Positions 43,584 through 51,940 of a DNA stretch of 64,000 nucleotides are shown here, one piece after another. Under the pieces are notes generated by a model, which ran no database searches, was not told where the DNA came from, and worked only from the letters and a program-made list of their open reading frames with translations. The position numbers and the translations under genes were made by a program. The DNA comes from Paradevosia shaoguanensis (lineage in GTDB: Bacteria; Pseudomonadota; Alphaproteobacteria; Rhizobiales; Devosiaceae). Positions within the stretch are counted from its first letter, which is position 1. Each line of letters starts with the position of its first letter. Location of the stretch: NCBI RefSeq assembly GCF_016801025.1, contig NZ_CP068983.1, positions 1 through 64,000 on the forward strand, written 5' to 3'.

Positions 43584-44330
43584 TCAATACGTCGTTCGAC
43601 CACCCGACAGATCGAACACACTCGCCGTCGTAAAGCTGTTCTCCTTGCTCACCAGCCACGCCACCATCGCCGCCGCTTCCTCGACCTCGAGGAACCGCCC
43701 ACGGGGAATGCGCACGAGCATGTAGTTGATGAACTCCTCGGTCAGCGTATCGAGGATGCGCGTCTTGGCCGTTGCCGGCGTAATGGCGTTGACGGCGATA
43801 TCGTACTTGGCCAGTTCCTTGCCGAGCGACTTGGTCAGCCCGATCACCCCCGCCTTGGCCGCCGAATAGGCCGAGAGATTGGGGTTCCCCTCCTTGCCGG
43901 CCACCGAGGAAATATTGACGATCCGCCCGTAATTGCGGGCCTTCATCGCCGGGATAACGGCCTTGTTCACATAGAACGTGCCGTTGAGGTTGACCTCCAC
44001 CACCCGCCGCCATTCCTCGGGATCGTATTCGTCGAGCGGCGCGTTGTTGCCCGCGATGCCCGCCGAGTTGACGAGGATCGAAACCGGCCCGACCTCAGCC
44101 TCCACTTCCCCGTGCACCCGCTGCAGCCCGGCAAGGTCGGTGATGTCCACCACCTTGCTCGATGCGCCTGTGCCGAGCGCCGCCACGGCCTTGTCGAGCG
44201 TCGCCCCGTCGCGATCCCAGAGGCTCACCTTGGCGCCCGAGGCCAGCAGCCGCTGGGCGATGGCAAAGCCGATGCCCTGTGCGCCACCGGTGACGACGGC
44301 GACCTGGCCCTTCAAATCGATTGCGTTCAT
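43584..44330 (-). CDS. SDR-family NAD(P)-dependent oxidoreductase
   Basis: 248-aa short-chain dehydrogenase: nucleotide motif TGGAQGIG, NSAGIAGNN, catalytic Ser in NISSVAG and Y-x3-K in YSAAKAG, ending SGGRTTY. Closest in style to sugar-alcohol or 2-keto-3-deoxy-sugar-acid dehydrogenases of rhizobia, but the substrate is not readable. Last gene of the nine-gene operon, 52 bases after the Gfo/Idh gene. Confidence 0.93.
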   Translation of the reverse strand: MNAIDLKGQVAVVTGGAQGIGFAIAQRLLASGAKVSLWDRDGATLDKAVAALGTGASSKVVDITDLAGLQRVHGEVEAEVGPVSILVNSAGIAGNNAPLDEYDPEEWRRVVEVNLNGTFYVNKAVIPAMKARNYGRIVNISSVAGKEGNPNLSAYSAAKAGVIGLTKSLGKELAKYDIAVNAITPATAKTRILDTLTEEFINYMLVRIPRGRFLEVEEAAAMVAWLVSKENSFTTASVFDLSGGRTTY

Positions 44331-44382
44331 CTGACGTCCAAAACTTGCGCCCCGGGGACCTGCCCCAGGGCTGGAAATATTC

Positions 44383-45426
44383 TTAAAGCGCCACGACTTG
44401 GCCGGAATGGATGGATTCGTCGGCGGCCAGCACGATGCGCAGGCTCTTGACGCCATCATTCATGTGATCGGTCAGGTCGATATCCTCGTTGATCGCCTTG
44501 AGCAGGTAGCGCTGCTCGCGTTCGCACAGATCATCGTGCCCGGGCTCGTCGGTCATGTCGATACGCTCGTCCGGCCGCGACATGTCCGCGTAGTGGCGCA
44601 GGATCTGATTGGTCTTGGTGTGGGCGTTAATGTCGTCCGACTTCACCGCACCCGCCGTCTCGGCCATCACGATCGAGACCGAACCCTTGGGCCCGAACAC
44701 GTCCTTCACGAAGAAGGCCGTCTCGCTCACCATCGGGCCCCAGCCGGCTTCATACCAGCCCACCGAGCCGTCATCGAACTGCACCTGCAGCATGCCGTAA
44801 TTGTTCTTGGCCACTTCATCGGTGAGCTTGGCCCCGATGGCGTGGACCTTGACCGGCTTGGCGCTCGTCATCTGGCACATCACGTCCACATAATGCACGC
44901 CGCAATCGACGATGGGCGGGAACGAGTCCATCAGCCGCTTGTGCCAGGACCAGGTTTCTCCATTCGACTGCTGGTTGAGGTTCATGCGGAACACCAGCGG
45001 CGTGCCGAGTTCGCGCGCGATCTCGATGAACTTGATCCAGCTCGGGTGCTGGCGGAGGATGTAGCCGATCACCAGCTTGCGGTTCGTGCGCTTTGCCGTC
45101 GCCACCACCGCCTCGGCGTCCTCCACCGTCAGCGCCATCGGCTTTTCGACGAAGACATGCGCGCCCGCTTCCATCGCCTTGATGGCATAGGGCGCATGTG
45201 TATCGGGCAGCGTATTGATCGAGACCACGTCGGGCTTGAGCGTCTTGAGCGCCGTATCGAAATCCGAGAATTTCTGGGCGCCCTGCAGCGCCTCGGGCAA
45301 TTGCACCTTGTCGATGTGGCGCGTGCACACGCCCACCACTTCGTAGCCGTCGATGCGCGTATAGGCGAGCGCGTGGCTCATGCCCATATTGCCCAGCCCG
45401 ACGACCAGAACTCGCAGCTTGCTCAT
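44383..45426 (-). CDS. Gfo/Idh/MocA-family oxidoreductase
   Basis: 347-aa NAD(P)-dependent sugar or cyclitol oxidoreductase. Rossmann motif GLGNMG at residues 10-15, EKPMALTVEDAE with the conserved lysine, and the DCGVHYVDVM catalytic segment (Asp, His). The start at 45426 lies 11 bases downstream of the neighbouring paralogue's stop. Two different Gfo/Idh enzymes in a row often do successive or reversible oxidations of a ring-sugar carbon. Confidence 0.93.
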   Translation of the reverse strand: MSKLRVLVVGLGNMGMSHALAYTRIDGYEVVGVCTRHIDKVQLPEALQGAQKFSDFDTALKTLKPDVVSINTLPDTHAPYAIKAMEAGAHVFVEKPMALTVEDAEAVVATAKRTNRKLVIGYILRQHPSWIKFIEIARELGTPLVFRMNLNQQSNGETWSWHKRLMDSFPPIVDCGVHYVDVMCQMTSAKPVKVHAIGAKLTDEVAKNNYGMLQVQFDDGSVGWYEAGWGPMVSETAFFVKDVFGPKGSVSIVMAETAGAVKSDDINAHTKTNQILRHYADMSRPDERIDMTDEPGHDDLCEREQRYLLKAINEDIDLTDHMNDGVKSLRIVLAADESIHSGQVVAL

Positions 45427-45437
45427 TGTCCTCTCCC

Positions 45438-46442
45438 TTACCCGATCCTGATCACATTGCCGGTGCGCGCCGATTCCTCGGCGGCCAGCGTCGCCGCAAG
45501 CGCCGCGGCTGCGTCTTCGGGCCGCCCGATCTGCGGCTGTTCGTTGGCCAGCGCCCGGCGCGCAAAATAGTCGAATTCGTCCCGCAGCGCCCCGCCCCGC
45601 ACGCCGTCGAATTCCGGCCAATAGGTCGTATCGGGGCTGTGCAGCTTGTTGCCGTCCACCACCGCCAGGTTGGGGAACGTATCCTGGATATGGATGATGC
45701 CCTCGGTGCCGATGATCGACATGCGCTCATCGATGTCGAACGGGGTCTTTTCGGGCATGCACCAGACAGTCTCCAACATGGCGGTCGCGCCGCCGGCAAA
45801 GCGATACATCGTCTGCCCGATATCAGGGTGCTTCAGGCCCCGGACGTCAACCGTCTGCGCATAGGCCGAGACGATCCGGTCGCCCGTCAGCCAGAGCATG
45901 ATGTCGGTGTCGTGGATGGCGTCGCCCACGATCGGCCCGATCTTGTTGAGGATTTCCGGCGTCCAGGCGGCCGGAATGTTGCGGCGCGAATTGAGGGCCA
46001 CGATCTTGCCGATCCGCCCGGCGTCGATCGCCTGCTTGGCCATGCGATAGCGCGGATTGAAGCGCACGATATGGCCGATGAAGAGGATGCCCTTGCTGTC
46101 CCTGGAGGCGGCAACGATCTTGTTGGCGTCCTCGACGGTCGAGGCGATCGGCTTTTCGAGGAAGACGTGCTTGCCGGCCTTGAGGGCGGCGATGGCCGGC
46201 TCGGTATGCTGGTCCCACATCGTGCAGATCGAGACCGCGTCGATTTCCGGGTCCGCCAGCATCTCGTTGTAGTCGCGATAGAGCTTTTGCACTCCGTACT
46301 TCTTGCCCAGCGCTTCCAGGCGGTCGCCGGTGCGCGTGCAGAGAGCCGAGAGCTTGAGGTTGGGCAGGCCGATGATGGTGTCGCAATGGATCTCGCCGAA
46401 CCATCCCAACCCGATCACGCCGATCCGCAGCGGTGATGACAT
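45438..46442 (-). CDS. Gfo/Idh/MocA-family oxidoreductase (second)
   Basis: 334-aa enzyme with GLGWFG near the start, EKPIASTVEDANKI and the catalytic GDAIHDTDIM (Asp/His). It resembles inositol 2-dehydrogenase-like or glucose-6-phosphate 3-dehydrogenase-like members but cannot be assigned. Eleven bases separate it from each neighbour, so all are cotranscribed. Confidence 0.93.
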   Translation of the reverse strand: MSSPLRIGVIGLGWFGEIHCDTIIGLPNLKLSALCTRTGDRLEALGKKYGVQKLYRDYNEMLADPEIDAVSICTMWDQHTEPAIAALKAGKHVFLEKPIASTVEDANKIVAASRDSKGILFIGHIVRFNPRYRMAKQAIDAGRIGKIVALNSRRNIPAAWTPEILNKIGPIVGDAIHDTDIMLWLTGDRIVSAYAQTVDVRGLKHPDIGQTMYRFAGGATAMLETVWCMPEKTPFDIDERMSIIGTEGIIHIQDTFPNLAVVDGNKLHSPDTTYWPEFDGVRGGALRDEFDYFARRALANEQPQIGRPEDAAAALAATLAAEESARTGNVIRIG

Positions 46443-46453
46443 GAATTTCTCCC

Positions 46454-47230
46454 TTAAAAATCTTCGAGCGTGAGTTCACGCGCCATGACGATGTTGCCCG
46501 AGCTCAGCCCGCAATCGACCGGCAGCACCGCCCCGCTCACCGCGCTCGCGGCGTCCGAGGCGAGGAAGCCGACGACGCTCGCCACCTCTTCCGGCTCGAC
46601 GATGCGGCCCATCGGGTACCAACGCTCCAGCGTCTTGAGCACTTGCGGGTCCTTCTGCGCCCGCTCGCGCCAGAGCGGGGTGCGCACGGTTCCGGGCAGC
46701 ACGACATTGGCGCGGACGCCGTATTTGCCGACCTCCTGCGCCAGCGTGCGGGTCATCGAGATCATGCCCGCCTTGGCCGCGCTGTAGGCGGGGTCGCCCA
46801 AAGCCGAGAGCCCGTTGACCGAGGCGACGTTGATGATCGAGCCGCGCCCGGCCGCCTTCATTCGTCCGAGCACGGCATGGACGCAGTTGAACGCACCGTT
46901 GAGGTTGCCGTTGACCTCCTCCGCCCAGCTCTGCGTCGTGGTGACGTTGAGCGTGTGGTGGTTGGAATAGCCGGCATTGTTGATGAGCACGTCCACGCCA
47001 TCGATCTCGGCGAAGGCCATCTCGACCGAATTGGGGTCGCCGATGTCGAGCCGCAGGAACATGGCGTCGATGCCGTTGTCCTCCAGCGCCGAAACGACCT
47101 GGGCGGTGTTCACCGCCTTGTCGATGCCGATGATCCGCGCGCCGCGCTGGCCGAACCACAGGCAGAGGCACTGCCCGATGCCGCCGGCCGCGCCGGTGAT
47201 GACGATGGTCTTTCCGGCAAACTCCTTCAT
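46454..47230 (-). CDS. SDR-family oxidoreductase
   Basis: 258-aa dehydrogenase: TGAAGGIGQ, NNAGYSN, Ser in NVASVNG and YSAAKAGM. An aspartate after the second strand (GIDKAV) suggests NAD preference. The C-terminal GLSSGNIVMARELTLEDF tail is longer than in typical SDRs. Start overlaps the upstream gene by four bases. Confidence 0.93.
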   Translation of the reverse strand: MKEFAGKTIVITGAAGGIGQCLCLWFGQRGARIIGIDKAVNTAQVVSALEDNGIDAMFLRLDIGDPNSVEMAFAEIDGVDVLINNAGYSNHHTLNVTTTQSWAEEVNGNLNGAFNCVHAVLGRMKAAGRGSIINVASVNGLSALGDPAYSAAKAGMISMTRTLAQEVGKYGVRANVVLPGTVRTPLWRERAQKDPQVLKTLERWYPMGRIVEPEEVASVVGFLASDAASAVSGAVLPVDCGLSSGNIVMARELTLEDF

Positions 47231-48408
47231 GCCGGCACCCTGGCCAGCGCCTCGCCGATCCAGTCCATGCTGGAGCGGCGCAGGTGCCCCCAATTGTAGA
47301 AGGCGAGTTCCGTCACTCCGCCCGCCACCAGCGTATCGATGGCGGCAAGGAATTCGGCCTTGTTCTCGATATCAGGAAAGGACGGCCGCATGATGCCGCG
47401 CAGGCGCCCCTGCCCGCCCAACCGGCGCCTCGTGTCGTAAAGGTCCGCCTTGATCCTCGCCGCCGACGGCTCGTAGAAGCACGCCTCGACGATGCCGGTC
47501 ACGTCCATGAGCGCCGCGAGGTCGCTGCCCTCATACCAGGCGCCGCCGGTCGGCCGTGCCACGGAGGGGATCACCGCGACCTCGACATCATTGCGCACCC
47601 GGTCGCGGATTTCCGCCACCAGCGACGTCACCTGCCGCGAGCGGAATTCGAGATAGGCGCGCAATTCGCCGTCGCCCTCGATATCGGCCAGCCACATGGC
47701 CTGCGCCATGTCCTGCGGCAGGTCGACGTCGCTCTCGAGATAATCCGCCAGCAGCCCCGCCACCTTGCGGCGCAGCCCTTCGGCATCGATGCCCGCCTTT
47801 GCCGCCGCGCCCACGCAATGGTCGCAGAAGCAGAGGCCCATATAGCCTTCAAACCAGGCATTCTGGCGCACGAGCCCGAATTCGTGGTGGAAGCCATGGG
47901 CGTAGGGGGTAAAGCCCGGCGCCTCCATCGAGAGGCCGCTCGCCGGATAGCTCATCGTCACGTCGGTAGCGAGCCCGATGGCATAGGCCCGCGCCTCGGG
48001 CGCTGACGGACAGAGGTTATAGAAATACGGGTCGCCGAACGCATTGCGCACCACGCTCTCGGGGTGCCGCATGCCGAGGTTGGTATTGTGCAGCAGCACG
48101 AGCCACACATTGGTCGCCATGGCGTCGGCTCCGACGAGCCCGCCCAGCACGTCCTGACTCTCCAGGATGGAATTGGCCACCGGCTTGATCTTGCCGTAGC
48201 GCGACGGGTCGGCCTTGAAATAGACCGTGCCGTCCTCCGGAAAATAGACTTTTCCGCTCCGCCCCTGCGGGCGCAGGAACTTGCCGGCGTGGTAGCTGCC
48301 CGCGAAGGTGACGGTGTCCAGCCCCTGTTCGCGGAACGCCTCGATGGCGTTGGCGATGCCGTGGTCGGCCAGGTCCCAGGCATAGGTGTAGATTGCCTTG
48401 TAGCTCAT
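47227..48408 (-). CDS. TIM-barrel/glycoside-hydrolase-like protein, unknown
   Basis: 393-aa cytoplasmic protein with no signal peptide. Strand-like segments (AIYTYAWDLADHG, DTVTFAGSYH, VEVAVIPSVARP, TELAFYNWGH) are arranged as in an alpha/beta barrel, and the GLCFCDHCVGAAAKAGI segment matches the CFCxxC pattern found in many uncharacterised sugar-active barrel proteins. Likely acts on the operon's sugar substrate, perhaps as a hydrolase, lyase or isomerase. Overlaps the SDR gene by four bases and follows the VOC gene after four. Confidence 0.75.
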   Translation of the reverse strand: MSYKAIYTYAWDLADHGIANAIEAFREQGLDTVTFAGSYHAGKFLRPQGRSGKVYFPEDGTVYFKADPSRYGKIKPVANSILESQDVLGGLVGADAMATNVWLVLLHNTNLGMRHPESVVRNAFGDPYFYNLCPSAPEARAYAIGLATDVTMSYPASGLSMEAPGFTPYAHGFHHEFGLVRQNAWFEGYMGLCFCDHCVGAAAKAGIDAEGLRRKVAGLLADYLESDVDLPQDMAQAMWLADIEGDGELRAYLEFRSRQVTSLVAEIRDRVRNDVEVAVIPSVARPTGGAWYEGSDLAALMDVTGIVEACFYEPSAARIKADLYDTRRRLGGQGRLRGIMRPSFPDIENKAEFLAAIDTLVAGGVTELAFYNWGHLRRSSMDWIGEALARVPA

Positions 48409-48412
48409 GCCT

Positions 48413-48751
48413 CTAGTTCCCGAACCAGCCGTCCTTGAGGTAGCGCATGTATTCGAACACCATGCCGTGCTTGAGCACGAACGCCACTTCCAGGAAGTCT
48501 CCGACGATGAATGGGGGGATCAGCACCTCGTCCGCCTCGGCGAGCCGCGCCGCCATGTCGTCGACGCGATAGGCCACGTGCGGGTTGTCGCGCACCATGG
48601 CGGGCACGGTGCTGTCGGGCTCGTAGCGCAGGAACTCGATATGCTCGGGATGATTGCGCGGATTGGTCACCCAGATGCGGCTTTGTTCCACCCAGTCTTC
48701 CTGCGGCTGAACTTTGGTCGTGGTGATACCCACGTGGTCGAACTCGAACAC
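48413..48751 (-). CDS. VOC/glyoxalase-fold protein
   Basis: 112-aa single-domain vicinal-oxygen-chelate protein: FEFDHVGITTTKV (His ligand), HPEHIEFLRYEPD (His and Glu) and HVAYRVDDMAARLAEAD, VAFVLKHGMVFEYM. The GTG at 48751 follows a GGGGAGGGGG ribosome site. Such proteins can be epimerases, isomerases or dioxygenases; position suggests a step in the operon's pathway. Confidence 0.85.
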   Translation of the reverse strand: MFEFDHVGITTTKVQPQEDWVEQSRIWVTNPRNHPEHIEFLRYEPDSTVPAMVRDNPHVAYRVDDMAARLAEADEVLIPPFIVGDFLEVAFVLKHGMVFEYMRYLKDGWFGN

Positions 48752-48807
48752 GGCCCCCTCCCCTCGATGATGTGGAAGGCGGGGGCGCGCCGCCCCCGCC
48801 GCCTCGA

Positions 48808-49935
48808 CTAGACCGTGGCCGCGATGGCCGCGACGTCGACTGCCGCATAGTCCGGCGAGAGCTGGAAGCCCTCGGCGTCGGCCTTGATCTTGGCGTGGTC
48901 GAAGTCGTTGGCGCCGTCGATCAGCGCGTTGCTCGTCACCTTGCTGGCGTCGAACACCTGCGAGACCTGGCCGATCTTGTGGATCGCGTCGAAATAGGCC
49001 TGCCAGCTGTCCTGCAGGTGGTAGCCCCACTTGCCGCGCTTGTCCCAATGGGCGTGCATGAGCGCGCTCTGCTGCATCAGGGATTCGACGGCGGCCGCCG
49101 GGTTCATCTGCGTGGCGAGACCCGGGAACTGCTCCATGGCGATCTGGGTGGCCGCTGCCGGGTTGATCCAGCCGAATTCGAGGCCCTGTGCCCAGCCGCG
49201 CAGGTAGCGCGTATAGAGGTCGACCTTGGCCGGGTCCTCGAGGTCCGCCGAGCGCACCACGAACGAGTTGGCCGGGAACACCGAGGCGTTCTTGCCGAGC
49301 AGGTAGTCGAAATCGAGCCCCTGCCCGCGCCACTGCGCCCGCAGGCCTTCCCAGGTCAGCGCCGCGTCGGCCTGGCCCTGCGCCAGCGCCTGGCCCCAGG
49401 CGCTCACTTCCACGTACTTGACCTTGCTCAGGTCCACGCCGGCCGCGGCCAGCATCGGGTCGGCGATCGACTGCCAGCCGGCCGAACCCAGGACGATGGT
49501 CTTGCCTTCCAGGCCCTTGAGATCAGCCGGAGCCTTGCCCTTCTGGAAAGCGAAGTCGAAGACGTCGCCGGCCATGATGTGGAAGGCCGAAGTCAGCTTC
49601 ATGCCCTGCTCGAGGCCGAGCGAGAGCACGCCGGGCGACGGATAGCCGAAGTCGGACTGGTTCTGGTCGACCAGCTTGACGGTGGCCGTGCCATCCTGCG
49701 GGCCAGCTTCGATGACGGTTTCGACATCGCCGAAATAGCCCATCTTCTTGGCGACCCAATAGGCGAAGTCATCGACCACTTCGAGCGTGCCGCGCGGGGA
49801 AACCCAGCGGACGGCAGCGCCTTGCGCCATGGCGGCGCGGGCATTGAGACCAAGCGCGGAAACCACGACGCCGGCGGATGTGATCTGCAGCAGGCGGCGA
49901 CGGCTGATGCCGGTCGTATTCATCAAGTCAGACAT
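48808..49935 (-). CDS. NitT/TauT-type ABC substrate-binding protein (Tat-exported)
   Basis: 375-aa periplasmic binding protein. The N-terminus has a twin-arginine motif (SRRRLLQITSAGVVVSALGL), cleavage near AMAQ (about residue 38). Core features of the NMT1/THI5-like group: YWVAKKMGYFGDVETVIEAG, LEGKTIVLGSAGWQSIADPML and SFVVRSADLEDPAKV. Family substrates are usually nitrate, sulphonates, thiamine precursors or aromatics, yet the operon otherwise codes for sugar-type enzymes. Confidence 0.93.
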   Translation of the reverse strand: MSDLMNTTGISRRRLLQITSAGVVVSALGLNARAAMAQGAAVRWVSPRGTLEVVDDFAYWVAKKMGYFGDVETVIEAGPQDGTATVKLVDQNQSDFGYPSPGVLSLGLEQGMKLTSAFHIMAGDVFDFAFQKGKAPADLKGLEGKTIVLGSAGWQSIADPMLAAAGVDLSKVKYVEVSAWGQALAQGQADAALTWEGLRAQWRGQGLDFDYLLGKNASVFPANSFVVRSADLEDPAKVDLYTRYLRGWAQGLEFGWINPAAATQIAMEQFPGLATQMNPAAAVESLMQQSALMHAHWDKRGKWGYHLQDSWQAYFDAIHKIGQVSQVFDASKVTSNALIDGANDFDHAKIKADAEGFQLSPDYAAVDVAAIAATV

Positions 49936-49994
49936 TTTCTCTCCTCCACAAATGTCCCTCGGCCCGCTCCCTCAAGCGGGCCACGCGGCTGGGG

Positions 49995-50843
49995 TTAGGA
50001 TTCCCAGCTCGCCCACTTCTTCCCGATGAGGAAGAACAGCACGTAGATCGAGATGCCGATCACTGCGAGCAGCAGGATCACCGCGAAGAATTGCGGCATG
50101 CGGATCATCGACGAATAATAGTTGAGCCGGTTGCCCAGGCCTTCGGCCCCGCCCACCATCTCGGCGCCGACCGTGGTCAGCAGCCCGAAGATCGAGCCCA
50201 CCATCAGGCCGACAATGATCATCGGCATGGCCATGGGAATGCGGATCTTGGTGAAGATCTGGAGCGTCGAGGCGCCGAACGAGCGGGCCAGCGCGATCTT
50301 GGCAAGGTCGACGCGCCGGAAGCCGGTGGCCGAATTGATCATCACCATCGGCCCGGAAGCGAGCGCCACCGCGATGATGCGCGGCTCCCAGCCGAAGCCG
50401 AAGCGCAGCACCAGCAAGGGCACCAGCGCCAGCATGGGCGTCGTCACCAGCAGCAGGATGTAAGGCGTCACGATCTTTTCGGCGAAGGGGAACTGCGTGA
50501 TCACCGCCGCCAGCACGAAGCCGACCGAAGCGCCGATGGCGAAGCCGATCAGCAATTCGCAGAGCGTCGTCACAAGGTGCGGCCACAGGAACGGCCATTC
50601 GCTCACCAATGCGGCCGCAATCGCGCTCGGCGCGGGCAGGATGTATTGGGGCACCTCGAAGAGCCGGATCAGAAGCTCGGCGCCGCCGATGATGCCCACC
50701 GCGACCAGCGCAATCACCAGGATCTCGAAGGCGCTGCGGCTTGGGCCGGATGTGAGCGAGGCCATGCCGCCCGAAAGGCTGACATCGGCTTTCCCCTTGG
50801 CGCCGCCGAAGGTGGGGATGGTGTCCTTGAGTTCGCTGTCCAT
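49995..50843 (-). CDS. NitT/TauT-type ABC permease
   Basis: 282-aa SsuC/TauC-like permease with about six helices. LPAPSAIAAALVSEWPFLWPH, the EAA loop ARSFGASTLQIFTKIRIPMAMP and GAEMVGGAEGLGNRL are characteristic. The first 35 residues are polar. It lies 26 bases downstream of the ATPase gene and 59 bases upstream of the binding-protein gene. Confidence 0.94.
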   Translation of the reverse strand: MDSELKDTIPTFGGAKGKADVSLSGGMASLTSGPSRSAFEILVIALVAVGIIGGAELLIRLFEVPQYILPAPSAIAAALVSEWPFLWPHLVTTLCELLIGFAIGASVGFVLAAVITQFPFAEKIVTPYILLLVTTPMLALVPLLVLRFGFGWEPRIIAVALASGPMVMINSATGFRRVDLAKIALARSFGASTLQIFTKIRIPMAMPMIIVGLMVGSIFGLLTTVGAEMVGGAEGLGNRLNYYSSMIRMPQFFAVILLLAVIGISIYVLFFLIGKKWASWES

Positions 50844-50869
50844 TGTCGTCTTTCCTGGCAAGGACAAAA

Positions 50870-51664
50870 TCAGCTCGGGCGGTGGTCGATCATGGCCTTG
50901 ATGGCCTCGACCCGATCGAGGAAGTCCGGGGTTGTCTGGAGCTTGACCGGGCGCGGCCGCGGCAGGTCGACATCGACGATATTGGAAATCCGCCCGGGCC
51001 GGGCCGACATCACCACGATCCGGTCGGCGAGGAACACCGCTTCGGTGATCGAGTGGGTGATGAAGATGATGGTCTTGCCCGTTTCCATCCAGATTTCCTG
51101 GATGAGCAGGTTCATCTCGTCGCGGGTGAAGGCGTCGAGCGCGCCGAACGGCTCGTCCATCAGCAGCACTGACGGATTGACCGCCAGGCTGCGCACGATC
51201 GAGGCGCGCTGCTGCATGCCGCCCGAAAGCTCGCGCGGATACTTGTTCTCGAACCCGGCCAGCCCGACGCGCTTGAGCAGCGCCTCGATGCGCTTGCGGT
51301 CCGGCTCCTGCCGCTTGATCTCGAAAGGCAGCTCGATATTGCGGATGAGGTTGCGCCAGGGCAGCAGGTTGGCTTCCTGGAAAATCATCGCGATTTCGGG
51401 GTGCGGCTTGGTGATCGCGTCCTCGCCCAGCCGAATCTGGCCACCGCTCAGGCCGTGAAGCCCGGCCATCGACCACAGCAGCGTCGACTTCCCGCAGCCC
51501 GAGGGACCGAGCAGGCACAGGAACTCGCCTTCGCGCACCTGCAGCGACACGTTGTCGACCGCATGCACCTGGCCCGAGCGCGTGTTGTAGAACTTGGACG
51601 CACCGTCGACGACCATCTTGATCGGCTCCGGCGCACTGCGCGGCAGACCGCTGGCAGCGTTCAT
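50870..51664 (-). CDS. NitT/TauT-type ABC ATPase
   Basis: 264-aa SsuB/TauB-like ATPase: Walker A LGPSGCGKSTL, Q-loop MIFQEANLLPWRN, signature ELSGGMQQRASIVRSLA, Walker B SVLLMDEPFGALD, switch His in FITHSITEAV. The ATG at 51664 follows GAGGAG; open frame upstream is not coding. First gene of the nine-gene operon that ends at 43584. Confidence 0.95.
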   Translation of the reverse strand: MNAASGLPRSAPEPIKMVVDGASKFYNTRSGQVHAVDNVSLQVREGEFLCLLGPSGCGKSTLLWSMAGLHGLSGGQIRLGEDAITKPHPEIAMIFQEANLLPWRNLIRNIELPFEIKRQEPDRKRIEALLKRVGLAGFENKYPRELSGGMQQRASIVRSLAVNPSVLLMDEPFGALDAFTRDEMNLLIQEIWMETGKTIIFITHSITEAVFLADRIVVMSARPGRISNIVDVDLPRPRPVKLQTTPDFLDRVEAIKAMIDHRPS

Positions 51665-51735
51665 GCTGCTCCTCCCCTCATCCTCCGGCGCGTTCGACAC
51701 CCCTCCGGTTTCGTCGCGCTTACTTTCGCCAGATA

Positions 51736-51750
51736 TGAAACATAATTTCA
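51736..51750. promoter_or_regulatory. RpiR-type palindrome upstream of the catabolic operon
   Basis: TGAAACATAATTTCA is a 15-base near-perfect dyad of the TGAAA-N5-TTTCA form typical of RpiR-family operators. It lies 72 bases upstream of the ATPase start (minus strand), in the 276-base gap divergent from the rpiR-like gene. Confidence 0.65.
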
Positions 51751-51913
51751 GACTTGGCAATAGCCCTACTTTTGGACGAACCGAACTGTGCAAACCGTAT
51801 TTTTATCACGCTATTTCAGCATATTGACCATCGAAACGGCATCGTAACATCACCAATCATTGCGAAATCCATCGACTCCCATCAACAAACCTCTTGTGCC
51901 TGATCGGCATTCC

Positions 51914-51928
51914 TGTAATTAAATTTCT
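51914..51928. promoter_or_regulatory. Second RpiR-like site beside the regulator gene
   Basis: TGTAATTAAATTTCT has the AT-rich dyad form of HexR/RpiR sites and lies 13 bases upstream of the regulator's start, where binding would give autorepression. Imperfect at the last two bases. Confidence 0.45.
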
Positions 51929-51940
51929 TACGCAAGGTGA

